Assembly (NCBI RefSeq): GCF_002885955.2
Contig: NZ_POQS01000001.1
Location: forward strand, 768,686 to 832,685
DNA: 64,000 nucleotides
Source of the DNA: Achromobacter pulmonis
GTDB taxonomy: Bacteria; Pseudomonadota; Gammaproteobacteria; Burkholderiales; Burkholderiaceae_B
Direction of reading: 5' to 3'
The translations under genes were made by a program, and so were the position numbers. This document shows, in pieces, positions 1 to 11,531 of this stretch. How positions within the stretch are numbered: the first letter of the stretch is position 1; each line of letters begins with the position of its first letter. A model generated the notes under the pieces. The model ran no database searches. It was given only the letters and a program-made list of their open reading frames with translations, and had not been told where the DNA came from.

Positions 1-849
1 GCCGCCGACCAGATCGCCCGGCTGGTGGCGCAGGCCGTCGGCAAGGACGGCGAGGCCCCCATCATCGTCGAGAACAGGCCGGGCGCGGCGGGCATGATCG
101 CCGCCGACCACGTGGCCCGCGCCAAGCCCGACGGCAAGACCTATTTCGTCGGCTCCAACGCGCCCCTGGTGGTGAACCAGGCCTTGTACGCCAAGATGAA
201 CTACGACCCGGCCAAGGACTTCGTGCCGGTCTCCGGCATGGCCAAATCGCCGCTGCTGCTGGTGGTGCGCCCGGACCTGCCGGCGCAGGACGTCAAGTCG
301 CTGGTGGCGCTGGGCCGGCAGGCCCCGGGCAAGCTCACCATGGGCTCGGCCGGCACCGGCAACATCACCTACCTGGCCGGCGAATATGCCGTCAGCAAGC
401 TGGGATTCAAGGTCACGCACGTGCCCTACCAGGGCAGCGCGCCGGCCATCGTCGGCCTGATGGGCGGCAGCACCGACATGATGTTCGACGCCCTGCCCTC
501 CAGCATGACGCAGGCGCAGGCCGGCAAGATCCGCCCCTTCGCCGTGCTGGACGACAAGCGCTTCGCCGGCCTGCCCGAGGTGCCCACGGCCGCCGAGCTG
601 GGCTATTCCGGCATCGAGGCCAGCGCGTGGTTCGGGCTGGTGGCGCCGGCCGGCACGCCGCCGGCCATCGTCGAACGCATGAACCGGGGCGTGAACCAGG
701 CGCTGGCGCAGCCCGAGCTGCAGCGCAAGCTGACCGGCATCGGCGCGGTGCCCATGCCCGGCGGCCCCGCCGTGTTCGCGGCCTTCGTGCAGGCCGAGAG
801 AGACCGCTGGCTGCCGGTGGCCCGCGACCTCGGCCTCAAGGCGCAGTAA
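1..849 (+). CDS. Bug-family tripartite tricarboxylate transporter binding protein (5' partial)
   Basis: The reading frame is open from base 1, so the signal peptide and roughly the first 40 residues lie before the window; 282 residues are visible against about 325 usual for the family. Family hallmarks are the VENRPGAAG stretch, the KPDGKTYFVG segment, the HVPYQGSAPAIVGLMGG ligand-loop region and the WFGLVAPAGTPPAIVERMN C-terminal block. Bug proteins are periplasmic solute receptors, many of which bind carboxylates; the ligand here cannot be read from sequence. It is followed 65 bp downstream by a crotonase-family gene on the same strand, which suggests a carboxylic acid or CoA-linked catabolic context. 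Confidence 0.9.
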   Translation, partial: AADQIARLVAQAVGKDGEAPIIVENRPGAAGMIAADHVARAKPDGKTYFVGSNAPLVVNQALYAKMNYDPAKDFVPVSGMAKSPLLLVVRPDLPAQDVKSLVALGRQAPGKLTMGSAGTGNITYLAGEYAVSKLGFKVTHVPYQGSAPAIVGLMGGSTDMMFDALPSSMTQAQAGKIRPFAVLDDKRFAGLPEVPTAAELGYSGIEASAWFGLVAPAGTPPAIVERMNRGVNQALAQPELQRKLTGIGAVPMPGGPAVFAAFVQAERDRWLPVARDLGLKAQ

Positions 850-914
850 GCAGACACGAGGAAACCACGGCATGATCACCGTGGATTCCAACAGCAACAA
901 ACCAAGGAGCACCG

Positions 915-1697
915 ATGACTTTGAAGATCACCCGCCACGGCGCCACCGCCGTGCTGACCATGGACCGTCCCGACCAGCGCAACGCGCTCAGCACGGACAT
1001 GCGCGAGGCGTTCTCGCGCGCGCTGCCCGAATTGCGCGACGACGACGGCGTCAAGGCCGTGGTGCTGACCGGCGCCGGCGGGCATTTCTGCGCCGGCGGC
1101 GACATCAAGGCCATGACCGAGGCGCATGCGCAGGGACTGGACGCGTTCGAAGGACGCGAGCGCATCCGCAAGATCCACCGCTGGTACGACACGCTGGTGG
1201 ACCTGGAGAAGCCCGTGATCAGCGCGGTCGATGGCGCGGCCTTCGGCGCCGGCCTGTCGCTGGCGCTGTGCGCCGACTATGCCATCGCCAGCCGCCGGGC
1301 CACGTTCTGCGCGGTGTTCGCCCGCATCGGCTTCGTGCCCGACATGCTGGGCATGTACCTGTTGCCGCGCGCCGTGGGCCTGGCGCGCGCCAAGGAACTG
1401 GTGTTCACCGCCAGGGTGTGCGCGGCCGACGAAGCGCTGCGGCTCGGCCTGGTGCAGGCCGTGTGCGACGGCGATCCGCTGGAGCAGGCCCTGATCATGG
1501 CCGAGCGCTTCCACGCCGCGCCGACGCAGGCGCTGGGCCTGGCCAAGACCATCATGAACCGCAGCTACGAGTCCACCCGCGAGGACGTCTACGCGCAGGA
1601 AGCGATGGCCCAGGCGATCTGCCGCGACAGCGCCTACCACCGCGAAGCCGCGCGCCGCTTCGTCGAGAAACAGCCGCTTGCCTACAAATGGGATTGA
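915..1697 (+). CDS. Enoyl-CoA hydratase/isomerase (crotonase) family protein
   Basis: 260 residues, the normal length of a single-domain crotonase. The ATG at 915 has AAGGAG at 904-909. The oxyanion-hole segments are present (HFCAGGDIKAM and DGAAFGAGLSLALCADY). The two glutamates that act in true enoyl-CoA hydratases are absent: the position after GAGL is Ser and the QPE position reads AVF. The VPDMLG motif retains the Asp seen in many isomerase-type members. It is therefore safer to call it a crotonase-fold acyl-CoA hydratase or isomerase than a hydratase. It probably belongs with the Bug receptor upstream. Confidence 0.9.
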   Translation: MTLKITRHGATAVLTMDRPDQRNALSTDMREAFSRALPELRDDDGVKAVVLTGAGGHFCAGGDIKAMTEAHAQGLDAFEGRERIRKIHRWYDTLVDLEKPVISAVDGAAFGAGLSLALCADYAIASRRATFCAVFARIGFVPDMLGMYLLPRAVGLARAKELVFTARVCAADEALRLGLVQAVCDGDPLEQALIMAERFHAAPTQALGLAKTIMNRSYESTREDVYAQEAMAQAICRDSAYHREAARRFVEKQPLAYKWD

Positions 1698-1706
1698 ACG
1701 GCTTGC

Positions 1707-1725
1707 GGGCCGCCGACGGCGGCCC
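1707..1725. terminator. GC-rich hairpin between convergent genes
   Basis: A perfect 8-bp stem (GGGCCGCC at 1707-1714, GGCGGCCC at 1718-1725) with a 3-base loop lies just after the crotonase stop and just before the ybiT stop on the other strand. There is no clear T-tract. It could serve as a bidirectional terminator. Confidence 0.45.
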
Positions 1726-1735
1726 GGGCCCGGCC

Positions 1736-3340
1736 TCAGGCGTCGATGCCGCGCGAGGTCAGGTACTCGTCGTAGGTGCCGCGGTAGTCGACGATCTCGC
1801 CGGACGGCAGGATCTCGATCACGCGCGTGGCCAGGCCGGACACGAATTCGCGGTCGTGCGACACGAACACCAGCGTGCCCTGGTATTTCTCCAGCGCGAA
1901 CTGCAGTGATTCGATCGATTCCATGTCCAGGTGGTTGGTGGGCTCGTCGAGCAGCATGACGTTGTGCCGGCCCAGCATCAGGCGGCCGAAGGTCATGCGG
2001 TTCTTTTCGCCGCCGGACAGCACCTTGGGCGCCTTGGGCAGGTCGTCGGCCGAGAACAGCAGGCGGCCCAGCACCGAGCGGATCGACTGGTCGTCGTCGC
2101 CGGGCTGGCGGTGTTCGCCCATCCAGTCCAGCAGGTTGATGTCGGTCTGCTGGAACTGGTCGGAGACGTCCTGGGCCATATAGCCCAGATCGGCGTTTTC
2201 CGACCACTTCACGGTGCCGGCGTCCGGCGCCAGGTCATTGGCCAGCAGGCGCAGCAGCGTGGTCTTGCCCACGCCGTTGGCGCCGATGATGGCGATCTTC
2301 TCGCCCGCCTCGACCATGGCCGAGAAGTTCTTGATGACCGGCGCGTCGTAGGCCTTGGACAGGTTCTCGACGTTGACCGCCTGGCGGTGCATGACCTTGT
2401 TCTGCTCGAAGCGGATGTACGGGTTCTGGCGCGACGAGGGCTTGACTTCGACCTGCTCCGACTTGATGCGGTCGATCTGCTTCAGGCGCGAGGTGGCCTG
2501 GCGCGACTTGGACTTGTTGGCGGCGAAGCGGCGCACGAAGTCCTGCAGTTCGGCGACGCGCTCCTTGGCCTTGGCGTTGTTGGCCACCAGGCGCTCGCGG
2601 GCCTGGGTCGAGGCCAGCATGTAGTCGTCGTAGTTGCCCGGGTAGATGCGGATCTCGCCATAGTCCACGTCGGCCATGTGCGTGCACACCTGGTTCAGGA
2701 AGTGGCGGTCGTGGCTGATGATGATCATGGTGCTCTGGTAGCTGTTGAGCACGTTTTCCAGCCAGCGGATGGTGTTGATGTCCAGGTTGTTGGTGGGTTC
2801 GTCCAGCAGCAGCACGTCCGGGTTGGAGAACAGCGCCTGCGCCAGCAGCACGCGCAGCTTCCAGCCCGGCGCCACTTCACGCATGGGCAGGTTGTGCTGG
2901 TCCACGGCGATTTCCAGGCCCAGCAGCAGCTCGCCGGCGCGGGCCTCGGCGGTGTAGCCGTCGTACTCCGCGAACTTGGCCTCCAGCTCGGCGGCGCGCA
3001 TGTAGTCGTCCTCGGAGGCCTCCGGGTTGGCGTAGATGGCGTCGCGCTCGGACATGGCGGCCCACATCTCGGTGTGGCCCATCATCACCACGTCCAGCAC
3101 GCGCTGGTCTTCGAAGGCGAACTGGTCCTGGCGCAGCTTGCCCAGGCGCACGCCCGGCTCCAGCGAGACGTTGCCGGCCGAGGGCTCCAGATCGCCGCCG
3201 ATGATCTTCATGAATGTCGACTTGCCGGACCCATTGGCTCCGATCAACCCGTAGCGGTTGCCTTCTCCGAACTTGACGCTGACGTTCTCGAAAAGGGGCT
3301 TGGGACCGAACTGGATGGTGAGATTGGCAGTGGATATCAC
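1736..3340 (-). CDS. ybiT: ABC-F family ATPase YbiT
   Basis: 534 residues with two ABC cassettes and no membrane segments. Walker A motifs are GANGSGKST (residues 34-42) and GANGVGKTT (353-361). The second signature LSGGEKNRM is intact (441-449), while the first is the degenerate form [10 protein letters not shown] typical of YbiT. Walker B/H-loop regions are [11 protein letters not shown] and [11 protein letters not shown]. The linker rich in Lys/Arg/Gln near residues 250-320 matches the P-site tRNA interaction motif region of ABC-F proteins, which act on the ribosome rather than in transport. The start is a GTG at 3340. It is convergent with the crotonase gene and 105 bp from acuI upstream. 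Confidence 0.93.
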   Translation of the reverse strand: MISTANLTIQFGPKPLFENVSVKFGEGNRYGLIGANGSGKSTFMKIIGGDLEPSAGNVSLEPGVRLGKLRQDQFAFEDQRVLDVVMMGHTEMWAAMSERDAIYANPEASEDDYMRAAELEAKFAEYDGYTAEARAGELLLGLEIAVDQHNLPMREVAPGWKLRVLLAQALFSNPDVLLLDEPTNNLDINTIRWLENVLNSYQSTMIIISHDRHFLNQVCTHMADVDYGEIRIYPGNYDDYMLASTQARERLVANNAKAKERVAELQDFVRRFAANKSKSRQATSRLKQIDRIKSEQVEVKPSSRQNPYIRFEQNKVMHRQAVNVENLSKAYDAPVIKNFSAMVEAGEKIAIIGANGVGKTTLLRLLANDLAPDAGTVKWSENADLGYMAQDVSDQFQQTDINLLDWMGEHRQPGDDDQSIRSVLGRLLFSADDLPKAPKVLSGGEKNRMTFGRLMLGRHNVMLLDEPTNHLDMESIESLQFALEKYQGTLVFVSHDREFVSGLATRVIEILPSGEIVDYRGTYDEYLTSRGIDA

Positions 3341-3445
3341 GGTGTGGGTAGGGGGTATGAGGTGCTGCGGGCGCCAGAGGACGCGCGCGGGAAACCTGAC
3401 ATTGTAGCAAGCCGGTCTTTCCCGCGCCCCCTTCCCCCTTTCCCG

Positions 3446-4450
3446 TTACCGGCTCACGTCGATCACATACCTGCCCCGGTTGTTGCCCGCCATCATCCGG
3501 GCGGCCAGCTGCGGCACCTCGCTCAGGCCGGCCGTCATGGCGATGTCGGCGAACGGCATGTCCGCATAGACCCGGCCCAGCCGCTCCCAGGCCTGGCGGC
3601 GCCTGGCCGGCGGGCACATCACCGAATCCACGCCCAGCAGGCGCACGCCGCGCAGGATGAACGGCATGACGGTGCCCGGCAGGTCGGCCCCGCCGGCCAG
3701 CCCGCAGGCCGCAACCGCGCCCCCGTACTCGGTCGCCGCCAGCGTCCTGGCCAGCACCTTGGAGCCCACCGTGTCGACCGCGCCGGCCCAGCGCTGCTTC
3801 TCCAGCGGCCGGGGCATCTCCGCCCATTCCGGCCCCGAAACGATTTCGGACGCGCCCAGCGACTTCAGGTACGGATGCACGGCCTCGCGTCCCGGCTGCA
3901 CCAGCGCGGCGACCCGCCAGCCCAGGCCCGCCAGCAGCGCCACGGCCACGCTGCCCACGCCGCCGGACGCGCCGGTCACCAGCACCGGGCCGGCCGCCGG
4001 CGTCAGGCCGGCGGCCTCCAGCTCCATCACGCACAGCATCGCGGTAAGGCCGGCCGTGCCGATCGCCATGGCCTTGAAGCTGTCCAGCCCCGGGGCCAGC
4101 GGCACCAGCCATTCCGACCTGACCCGCTGCACCTGCGCGTAGCCGCCCCAGTAGCGCTCGCCCACGCTCCAGCCGGTCAGCACCACCGGCGCGCCGGTCG
4201 GATAGTCCGGCGCGGCGGATTCCAGCACGGTGCCGGCCAGGTCGATGCCGGGCACCATGGGATAGTCGCGCACGATCCCACCCTTGCCCGTGACCGCCAT
4301 CGCGTCCTTGTAGTTCAGGCTGGAATATTCGACCTTGACCGTCACGTCGCCGGCGGGCAGCTCGGCCAGGCTCAAATCCTGCAGGCTGCACAAGGTACGG
4401 CCGTCGTCCTGCGTCAGCAGCAGGGCCTTGAATGGATCGTCATGCTTCAT
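3446..4450 (-). CDS. acuI: MDR-family NADPH oxidoreductase, acryloyl-CoA reductase AcuI/YhdH type
   Basis: 334 residues, zinc-free medium-chain reductase. The SSLNYKDAMAVTGKG and YPMVPGIDLAGTV segments are characteristic of the YhdH/AcuI group, and the NADPH fold shows VTGASGGVGSVA near residue 160. AcuI enzymes reduce acryloyl-CoA to propionyl-CoA. The ATG at 4450 follows GAGGAAAA. It lies 27 bp downstream of a Bug receptor gene and in the same direction as a CaiB/BaiF CoA-transferase, so the three probably form an operon that activates and reduces a short unsaturated acid. The substrate assignment is by family similarity only. Confidence 0.88.
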   Translation of the reverse strand: MKHDDPFKALLLTQDDGRTLCSLQDLSLAELPAGDVTVKVEYSSLNYKDAMAVTGKGGIVRDYPMVPGIDLAGTVLESAAPDYPTGAPVVLTGWSVGERYWGGYAQVQRVRSEWLVPLAPGLDSFKAMAIGTAGLTAMLCVMELEAAGLTPAAGPVLVTGASGGVGSVAVALLAGLGWRVAALVQPGREAVHPYLKSLGASEIVSGPEWAEMPRPLEKQRWAGAVDTVGSKVLARTLAATEYGGAVAACGLAGGADLPGTVMPFILRGVRLLGVDSVMCPPARRRQAWERLGRVYADMPFADIAMTAGLSEVPQLAARMMAGNNRGRYVIDVSR

Positions 4451-4477
4451 GCGGTTTTCCTCTGTGGTTGATGGTTG

Positions 4478-5449
4478 CTAATCGACCCGGCTGCCCGACA
4501 GCTGCACCAGCTCGCCCCAGGTGCCGTACTCGCGGCGCAGCAGCTGGGTGAAATCCTCGGGCGTGTCGGTGCGCGCGAAGGCGCCGATGGATTTGAGCGA
4601 CTGGGCCAGCGCCGGCGTGGCGACGGCCTCGCGCAGTTCCTGGTTCATGCGCTGCACGATGGGCCGCGGCGTGCCCTTGGGAAACAGCATGCCCAGCCAG
4701 GGATTGGCCTGGAAATCGGGGTAGCCGGCTTCGGCGAAGGTGGGCGTGTCCGGCAGCATCGGCAGGCGCTGGCTGGAACCCACGGCCAGGGCTTTCAGGC
4801 GCCCGGACTGGATGTGCGGCAGGGTCACCGCCACCGTGTCCAGGCCGATGGCGACGTTGCCGGCGATCATGTCGGTCATCGCCTTGGCGCTGCCCTGGTA
4901 CGGAATGTGGGTCAGCTGCAATTGCGCCTGGCGCTCCAGCATCACCATGCCCAGGTGCGACAGCGTGCCGTTGCCCGAGGACGAGAAATTCAGCGCGCCG
5001 GGATGGCGCTGGGCGTAGCCGCGCAGCCCCGCCACGTCGCTGAACGGCTGCGAGGCGTTGGCCACCAGCACCATCGGCAGGTCGGCCACCAGGCTGACCG
5101 GCGCGAAGTCCCGCAGCGTGTCGTAGCCCGTGGATTTGTACAGATGCGGATTGGTCACCAGCGAGGCGGTGGCCGACAGCATCATGGTGTAGCCGTCCGG
5201 CGCGGCCTTGGCCAGCGCGGCCAGCGCGATACTGCCGCCCTGCCCCGGCCGGTTCTCGACGATTACCGGCTGGTTCAGTTTTGCCGACAGGCGTTCGGCC
5301 AGCAGCCGCGCCACGGCGTCCGTGGCCTGCCCGGGCGGAAAACCCACCAGCAGCTTGACCGGCTTGGCCGGCCATTGGTCGGCGGCCTGGGCCGGCGCCG
5401 CGGCGGCCAGGCCGGCCGCCACCATCCATCCTGCTATCCATGCGCGCAT
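4478..5449 (-). CDS. Bug-family solute-binding protein
   Basis: 323 residues, full family length. The signal peptide is obvious (short basic start, alanine-rich core, AQAAD cleavage region near residue 22-23). Typical motifs are VKLLVGFPPGQATD, VENRPGQGG and THIPYQGSAKAMTDMIAG. The ATG at 5449 is preceded by a strong GGAGGAG site. It sits between the CaiB-type transferase (64 bp upstream) and acuI (27 bp downstream), implying that its ligand is the acid processed by those enzymes. Members of the family often work without genetically linked membrane subunits, as here. Confidence 0.92.
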   Translation of the reverse strand: MRAWIAGWMVAAGLAAAAPAQAADQWPAKPVKLLVGFPPGQATDAVARLLAERLSAKLNQPVIVENRPGQGGSIALAALAKAAPDGYTMMLSATASLVTNPHLYKSTGYDTLRDFAPVSLVADLPMVLVANASQPFSDVAGLRGYAQRHPGALNFSSSGNGTLSHLGMVMLERQAQLQLTHIPYQGSAKAMTDMIAGNVAIGLDTVAVTLPHIQSGRLKALAVGSSQRLPMLPDTPTFAEAGYPDFQANPWLGMLFPKGTPRPIVQRMNQELREAVATPALAQSLKSIGAFARTDTPEDFTQLLRREYGTWGELVQLSGSRVD

Positions 5450-5513
5450 TGTCGTCTCCTCCTGATGGCGCCCGGAGCCTGTCGGTAGCGGCCCCGTGGC
5501 GATGGAACCCGCG

Positions 5514-6722
5514 TCAGATCACGCCACGCTCGCGCAACTGCGCCTGCTGTCCGGCGTCGATGCCCAGCGCGCCCAGCACCTCGGCGTTGTGCTGCCCCAG
5601 GCTGGGCCCGGCGTGGTGGACCGCGCCCGGCGTGTCGGAAAAGCGCGGCACCACGCTCTGCATGCGCACCGGCCCGAGCTCCTCGTCCTCGACCGCGACG
5701 ATGCCCTGGCGCGCCGCGATGTGCGGGTCGCTGAAAATGTCCGCGATGTCGTAGATGGGGCTGAAGCCCACCGCGTTGGCGTCCAGCAGCGCGCCCAGCT
5801 CTTCGAGCGTGTGGCGCGCGATGGCGGCCGACACCAGGGCGTCGAGCGACTCGCGGTTGCGCACCCGGTCCGGATTGGTGCGATAGCGCGGGTCCTCGGC
5901 CACGCCGGTCAGCGCCAGCGCCACGCACAGCCGTTCGAATATGCGCTGGGTCGATGCGGCGATCGAAGCCCAGTGGCCGTCGCGGGTGCGGTAGACGTTG
6001 CCGGGCGCCGCGTACTGGCTGCTGTTGCCCAGCCGCCCGCGCACGATGCCGAGCTGGTCGTATTCGATGGGCAGGAAATCCATGACCCGGAACATGGACT
6101 CCATCAGCGAACAGTCGATTTCCTGGCCCTGTCCGCGTGGCGCGGTCTTCTCGCGGTACAGGGCCGAGACGATGCCGAGCGCGCCGAACAGGCCGGCCAC
6201 CGCGTCGGCGATTGGAAAACCCATGTGCAGGGGCCGCCCGTCGGCTTCGCCGCAGATGTTGGTCAGGCCGCTCATGGCCTCGAACACGCGCGCGAACCCG
6301 GGCTTGTTGCGGTACGGGCCGGTCTGGCCGAAGCCGGTGACGCGCAGTATGGTCAGCGCCGGGTTGTGGCCGTGCAGCCATTCGCGGCTCATGCCCCAGC
6401 CGTCCAGGGTGCCGGGGCGGAAATTCTCCACCAGCACGTCGAAGTCCGGCAGCAGGCGGGCCACGATGTCGCGGCCCTCGGGCGTGCGCAGGTCGACCGA
6501 AATGCCTTTCTTGTTGCGGTTGGCGACCTTCCACCACAGCGGCACGCCGTTCTTGTGCGGGGCCAGCGCGCGCAAGGGATCGCCCGGCCCGGGGATCTCG
6601 ACCTTGAGCACGTCCGCGCCCAGGTCGGCCAGCAGCGTCGCGGCCCAGGGGCCGGCCACCACGGTCGACAGATCCAGAATACGCACACCTTTCAACGGAC
6701 CCGCACTTTCCTCGAAACTCAT
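5514..6722 (-). CDS. CaiB/BaiF class III CoA-transferase
   Basis: 402 residues, the usual single-domain length for the family. The N-terminal GVRILDLSTVVAGPWAATLLADLGADVLKVE block, VENFRPGTLD and the ISAxxxG-like VTGFGQTGPY stretch are diagnostic. The catalytic Asp that forms the acyl-enzyme anhydride is Asp173 in GFPIADAVAG. These enzymes move CoA between carboxylic acids in the cytoplasm. It is the first gene of the probable CaiB-Bug-acuI operon and is divergent from a LysR gene, with 131 bp between start codons. Confidence 0.92.
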   Translation of the reverse strand: MSFEESAGPLKGVRILDLSTVVAGPWAATLLADLGADVLKVEIPGPGDPLRALAPHKNGVPLWWKVANRNKKGISVDLRTPEGRDIVARLLPDFDVLVENFRPGTLDGWGMSREWLHGHNPALTILRVTGFGQTGPYRNKPGFARVFEAMSGLTNICGEADGRPLHMGFPIADAVAGLFGALGIVSALYREKTAPRGQGQEIDCSLMESMFRVMDFLPIEYDQLGIVRGRLGNSSQYAAPGNVYRTRDGHWASIAASTQRIFERLCVALALTGVAEDPRYRTNPDRVRNRESLDALVSAAIARHTLEELGALLDANAVGFSPIYDIADIFSDPHIAARQGIVAVEDEELGPVRMQSVVPRFSDTPGAVHHAGPSLGQHNAEVLGALGIDAGQQAQLRERGVI

Positions 6723-6810
6723 CTGCTGACTCCTGGGCGCGGCCTGCCGCGCGGCGTTTGCAAGGGGGTGAGGAAATTCTGTGCTGAAATCGCTCCATCA
6801 GGAACGGGCA

Positions 6811-6837
6811 ATTTCGATAAACCAGTTATCTCGAAAT
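6811..6837. promoter_or_regulatory. Probable LysR operator in divergent promoter
   Basis: Nested inverted repeats lie 16 bp upstream of the LysR start: ATTTCGA (6811-6817) with TCGAAAT (6831-6837), and inside it GATAA (6816-6820) with TTATC (6826-6830). The AT-rich dyad in GC-rich surroundings, between the regulator and its divergent target, fits LysR autoregulation and activation. Binding is inferred. Confidence 0.6.
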
Positions 6838-6853
6838 CAGATGGGACGCGGCC

Positions 6854-7759
6854 ATGGATCTGAAGAACCTGCGCATGTTCACGCGCATCGCCGAAGCCGG
6901 CAGCCTGACGCGGGCGGCCGCCGCGCTGGGCATCGCGCAATCGGCCCTGAGCCGCCAGTTGTCGGAGCTGGAGCAGGAATTCGGCGGCCGCCTGTTCTTT
7001 CGCACCGGGCGCGGCGTGCTGCCGACCGAGCTGGGCGAAAGCCTGATGCCGCGCGCCCAGGCGCTGCTGCTGGAGGCCGACCAGTTGCTGGAGGAAGCCC
7101 GGGCCGCGCAGCGCAAGCCGGCCGGGGTGGTCAGCCTGGGGCTGATTCCCTCGCTGTCGCAGCCGCTCATCGGCATGCTGCTGACCTACACGCAGGCGCG
7201 CTATCCCGGTATCCGGCTGCGCGTGTTCGAAGGCTATAGCGGTGAAATCGAGGCCTGGCTGGCCAACGGCAAGATCGACATCGGCATCTACAACCGCTAT
7301 CGCGCCGCCTCCACCCGCATGCACGAAGTGCTGTTCGAAACCGAGATGAAAGTGGTGACCGGCGCCGGTTCGGCGCTGGCCGGCAGGCGGGAGTTGCGGC
7401 TGGCCGACCTGGCGGCCGCGCCGCTGGCGCTGCCGGTGCGTCCCAACGCCCTGCGCACGGTGCTCGACAGCCTGACGCTGCGCGCCGGCATCGAGCTGAA
7501 CGTGGTGCTGGAAGCCGATTCGGGCGTGGCCATCAAGGACGCCGTGCGCCGCGCCGGCCTGCACAGCATCCTGCCGGCGCACGCGGTGTCGGCCGAGGTC
7601 GAGGCCGGCAGCCTGGTTCCGCTGCGCCTGACCGATCCGTCCATACGCCAGACCGTGCTGATGGACCTGAGCCGCCAGCGCCCGGCCACCGCGGCCACGC
7701 GCCTGCTGTACAAGGCCCTGCCCGAGCTGGCGCGGGAGGTGATGGCGGGCGCGCGCTGA
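6854..7759 (+). CDS. LysR-type transcriptional regulator
   Basis: 301 residues. The N-terminal winged helix-turn-helix spans roughly residues 1-60 (LRMFTRIAEAGSLTRAAAALGIAQSALSRQ), followed by the substrate-binding domain from about 90 (GVVSLGLIPSLSQPLIGMLL). It is divergent from the CaiB-type CoA-transferase gene and has a nested palindrome in the shared promoter, so it most likely controls the CaiB-Bug-acuI operon. Its inducer is unknown but could be the acid bound by the Bug protein. Confidence 0.93.
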   Translation: MDLKNLRMFTRIAEAGSLTRAAAALGIAQSALSRQLSELEQEFGGRLFFRTGRGVLPTELGESLMPRAQALLLEADQLLEEARAAQRKPAGVVSLGLIPSLSQPLIGMLLTYTQARYPGIRLRVFEGYSGEIEAWLANGKIDIGIYNRYRAASTRMHEVLFETEMKVVTGAGSALAGRRELRLADLAAAPLALPVRPNALRTVLDSLTLRAGIELNVVLEADSGVAIKDAVRRAGLHSILPAHAVSAEVEAGSLVPLRLTDPSIRQTVLMDLSRQRPATAATRLLYKALPELAREVMAGAR

Positions 7760-7774
7760 ACGCGCCGCCCGCGG

Positions 7775-10129
<2,355 letters not shown>

Positions 10130-10205
10130 GTATGTGCGTGAAAAAGGGCGACAGCCGCCATTTTGCCTGAATGTGGCGGCGGCCGCGCCCCTTGCCCTGC
10201 CCTTC

Positions 10206-10694
10206 CTACTGGCGGATGGGCGCGCTCATGGTGCCCGAACCGCCGGCCGGCGCCGGGGCCATGCCGGGCGCGCCGGTCGAGGGCGCCGCCGAATCGGCCG
10301 GCACCTGGATCACCGTCTCGCGCAGCACGCCACCGCCCTGCACGCTGCCGCGCACGTTCGTGGGCGAGGTCATCTGGGTCACGCAGTCCTGGCGCGACGC
10401 CTCCGGCAGGCGGTTGCAGCGGTCGATCATGTTCTGCTGGTACTGGTCGGGACTGGCTTCCCGGAGGTTCTGGCGCGCCGCTTCCTGGCGGGCCGCGCCG
10501 GCCTCGCGCATGCACGCGGCCGGGTCCTGGCCGGTGGCGCCGCTCTTGCACGCCGCGATGTCCTGCTGGTATTGGGATTGGCCTTTGCCGCGTCCGGTCG
10601 CATCCGCCGCGTGGACCGCTCCCGCGGCCAGCATCAGGCCTGCCGCGCAAAGGGTCGCCGCGAGGCGTTTGGTGTGCATGGGTCGTGTATTCAT
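10206..10694 (-). CDS. Small exported hypothetical protein with conserved cysteines
   Basis: 162 residues from the ATG at 10694, chosen for AAGGAG six bases upstream; a longer start exists 27 bp further up. A signal peptide is clear (TKRLAATLCAAGLMLAAGAVHA, cleavage before ADATG). The mature part has four cysteines arranged as two pairs (CKSG/CMRE and CNRL/CVTQ) in a Gln/Ala-rich helical segment, then a Pro/Ala/Gly-rich tail. I do not recognise the family. It is probably periplasmic, with the cysteines forming disulfides. Confidence 0.75.
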   Translation of the reverse strand: MNTRPMHTKRLAATLCAAGLMLAAGAVHAADATGRGKGQSQYQQDIAACKSGATGQDPAACMREAGAARQEAARQNLREASPDQYQQNMIDRCNRLPEASRQDCVTQMTSPTNVRGSVQGGGVLRETVIQVPADSAAPSTGAPGMAPAPAGGSGTMSAPIRQ

Positions 10695-10890
10695 GGCCAG
10701 CTCCTTCAATAGCGATTGCACCAGAGCGGCGCGGCCTGCGGACCGGCGCCGCTCGCTCGGGACCCGCTCGCGCGAGGCGCGCGGGCCATTGCTCCACTAT
10801 CCCACGATGACGCGCCGGCGAGGTGTCCAGCAACGTGAAATCGTAAGATTACGTATCAATAATGCGCCGCAACATGCAATCCAGGACCAC

Positions 10891-10918
10891 GCGTCTGCTA
10901 ACGCGCGTCTGCTAACGC
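10891..10918. repeat. Two tandem 14-bp units overlapping the mrpG stop codon
   Basis: The unit GCGTCTGCTAACGC occurs at 10891-10904 and 10905-10918, and a further GCGTC follows. The mrpG stop codon (10912-10914, minus strand) lies inside the second unit. A small tandem duplication at the operon end is the simplest explanation. Confidence 0.8.
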
Positions 10919-11253
10919 GCGTCCCTCTCCGCATCGGCGGGATTGATGCGGTTGCGGTAGGTCGCCGCGCGCATCAGCAGCATCGCGGTGACGGGCGAAG
11001 ACACGATCAGCAGCAAGGTGATGACCACCTCGTGGAAAACCGGACGGGCCGAGAGCGCCGAAAACACCAGGATGGACGCCAGCAGCACGCAGCCGCAGCC
11101 CATGGTGTTGCCCAGCGTGGGCGCGTGGATGCGGGCGTAGAAGGTGCGGAAACGCAGCAGGCCGGCCGAGCCGGTCAGGGCCAGCAGGCCGCCCAGCACC
11201 AGCAGGATGCTGGCGGGAATGCCGGCCCACAACGGGATCTGGTCTGCGATCAT
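10912..11253 (-). CDS. mrpG: Mrp Na+/H+ antiporter subunit G
   Basis: 113 residues with three hydrophobic segments (near 10-30, 45-70 and 72-95). The LLRFRTFYARIHAPTLGNTMG block is the MnhG/PhaG signature. The start at 11253 overlaps the mrpF stop as ATGA. It is the last gene of the Mrp operon. MrpG is a small membrane subunit required for the assembled antiporter in the cytoplasmic membrane. Confidence 0.93.
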   Translation of the reverse strand: MIADQIPLWAGIPASILLVLGGLLALTGSAGLLRFRTFYARIHAPTLGNTMGCGCVLLASILVFSALSARPVFHEVVITLLLIVSSPVTAMLLMRAATYRNRINPADAERDAR

Positions 11254-11531
11254 GGCTCGATCACCTCCCCGCGCAGCAGGAAGCGCGCCATCGCGGTCGA
11301 ACCGACGAAGCCGAACAGCGCGATCAGCAGCGCGATGTCGAAATACACCGACGTGCCGGAACGGATGCCGAACACCAGCATGGTCAGCATGCCGTTGATG
11401 TACAGGGTGTCCAGGGCCAGCACGCGGTCCTGGGCGGTCGGTCCGCGCAGCAGGCGGACGGTGGCGCAGACCATGCCCAGCGCGAAGCACAGCAGGGCGA
11501 AGGACGCGGCCCAATAAAGCACGGTATTCAT
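11250..11531 (-). CDS. mrpF: Mrp Na+/H+ antiporter subunit F
   Basis: 93 residues with three membrane helices. VRLLRGPTAQDRVLALDTLYINGM is the conserved MrpF region between the first two helices. The start overlaps the mrpE stop by 4 bp and the stop overlaps the mrpG start by 4 bp. Confidence 0.93.
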   Translation of the reverse strand: MNTVLYWAASFALLCFALGMVCATVRLLRGPTAQDRVLALDTLYINGMLTMLVFGIRSGTSVYFDIALLIALFGFVGSTAMARFLLRGEVIEP

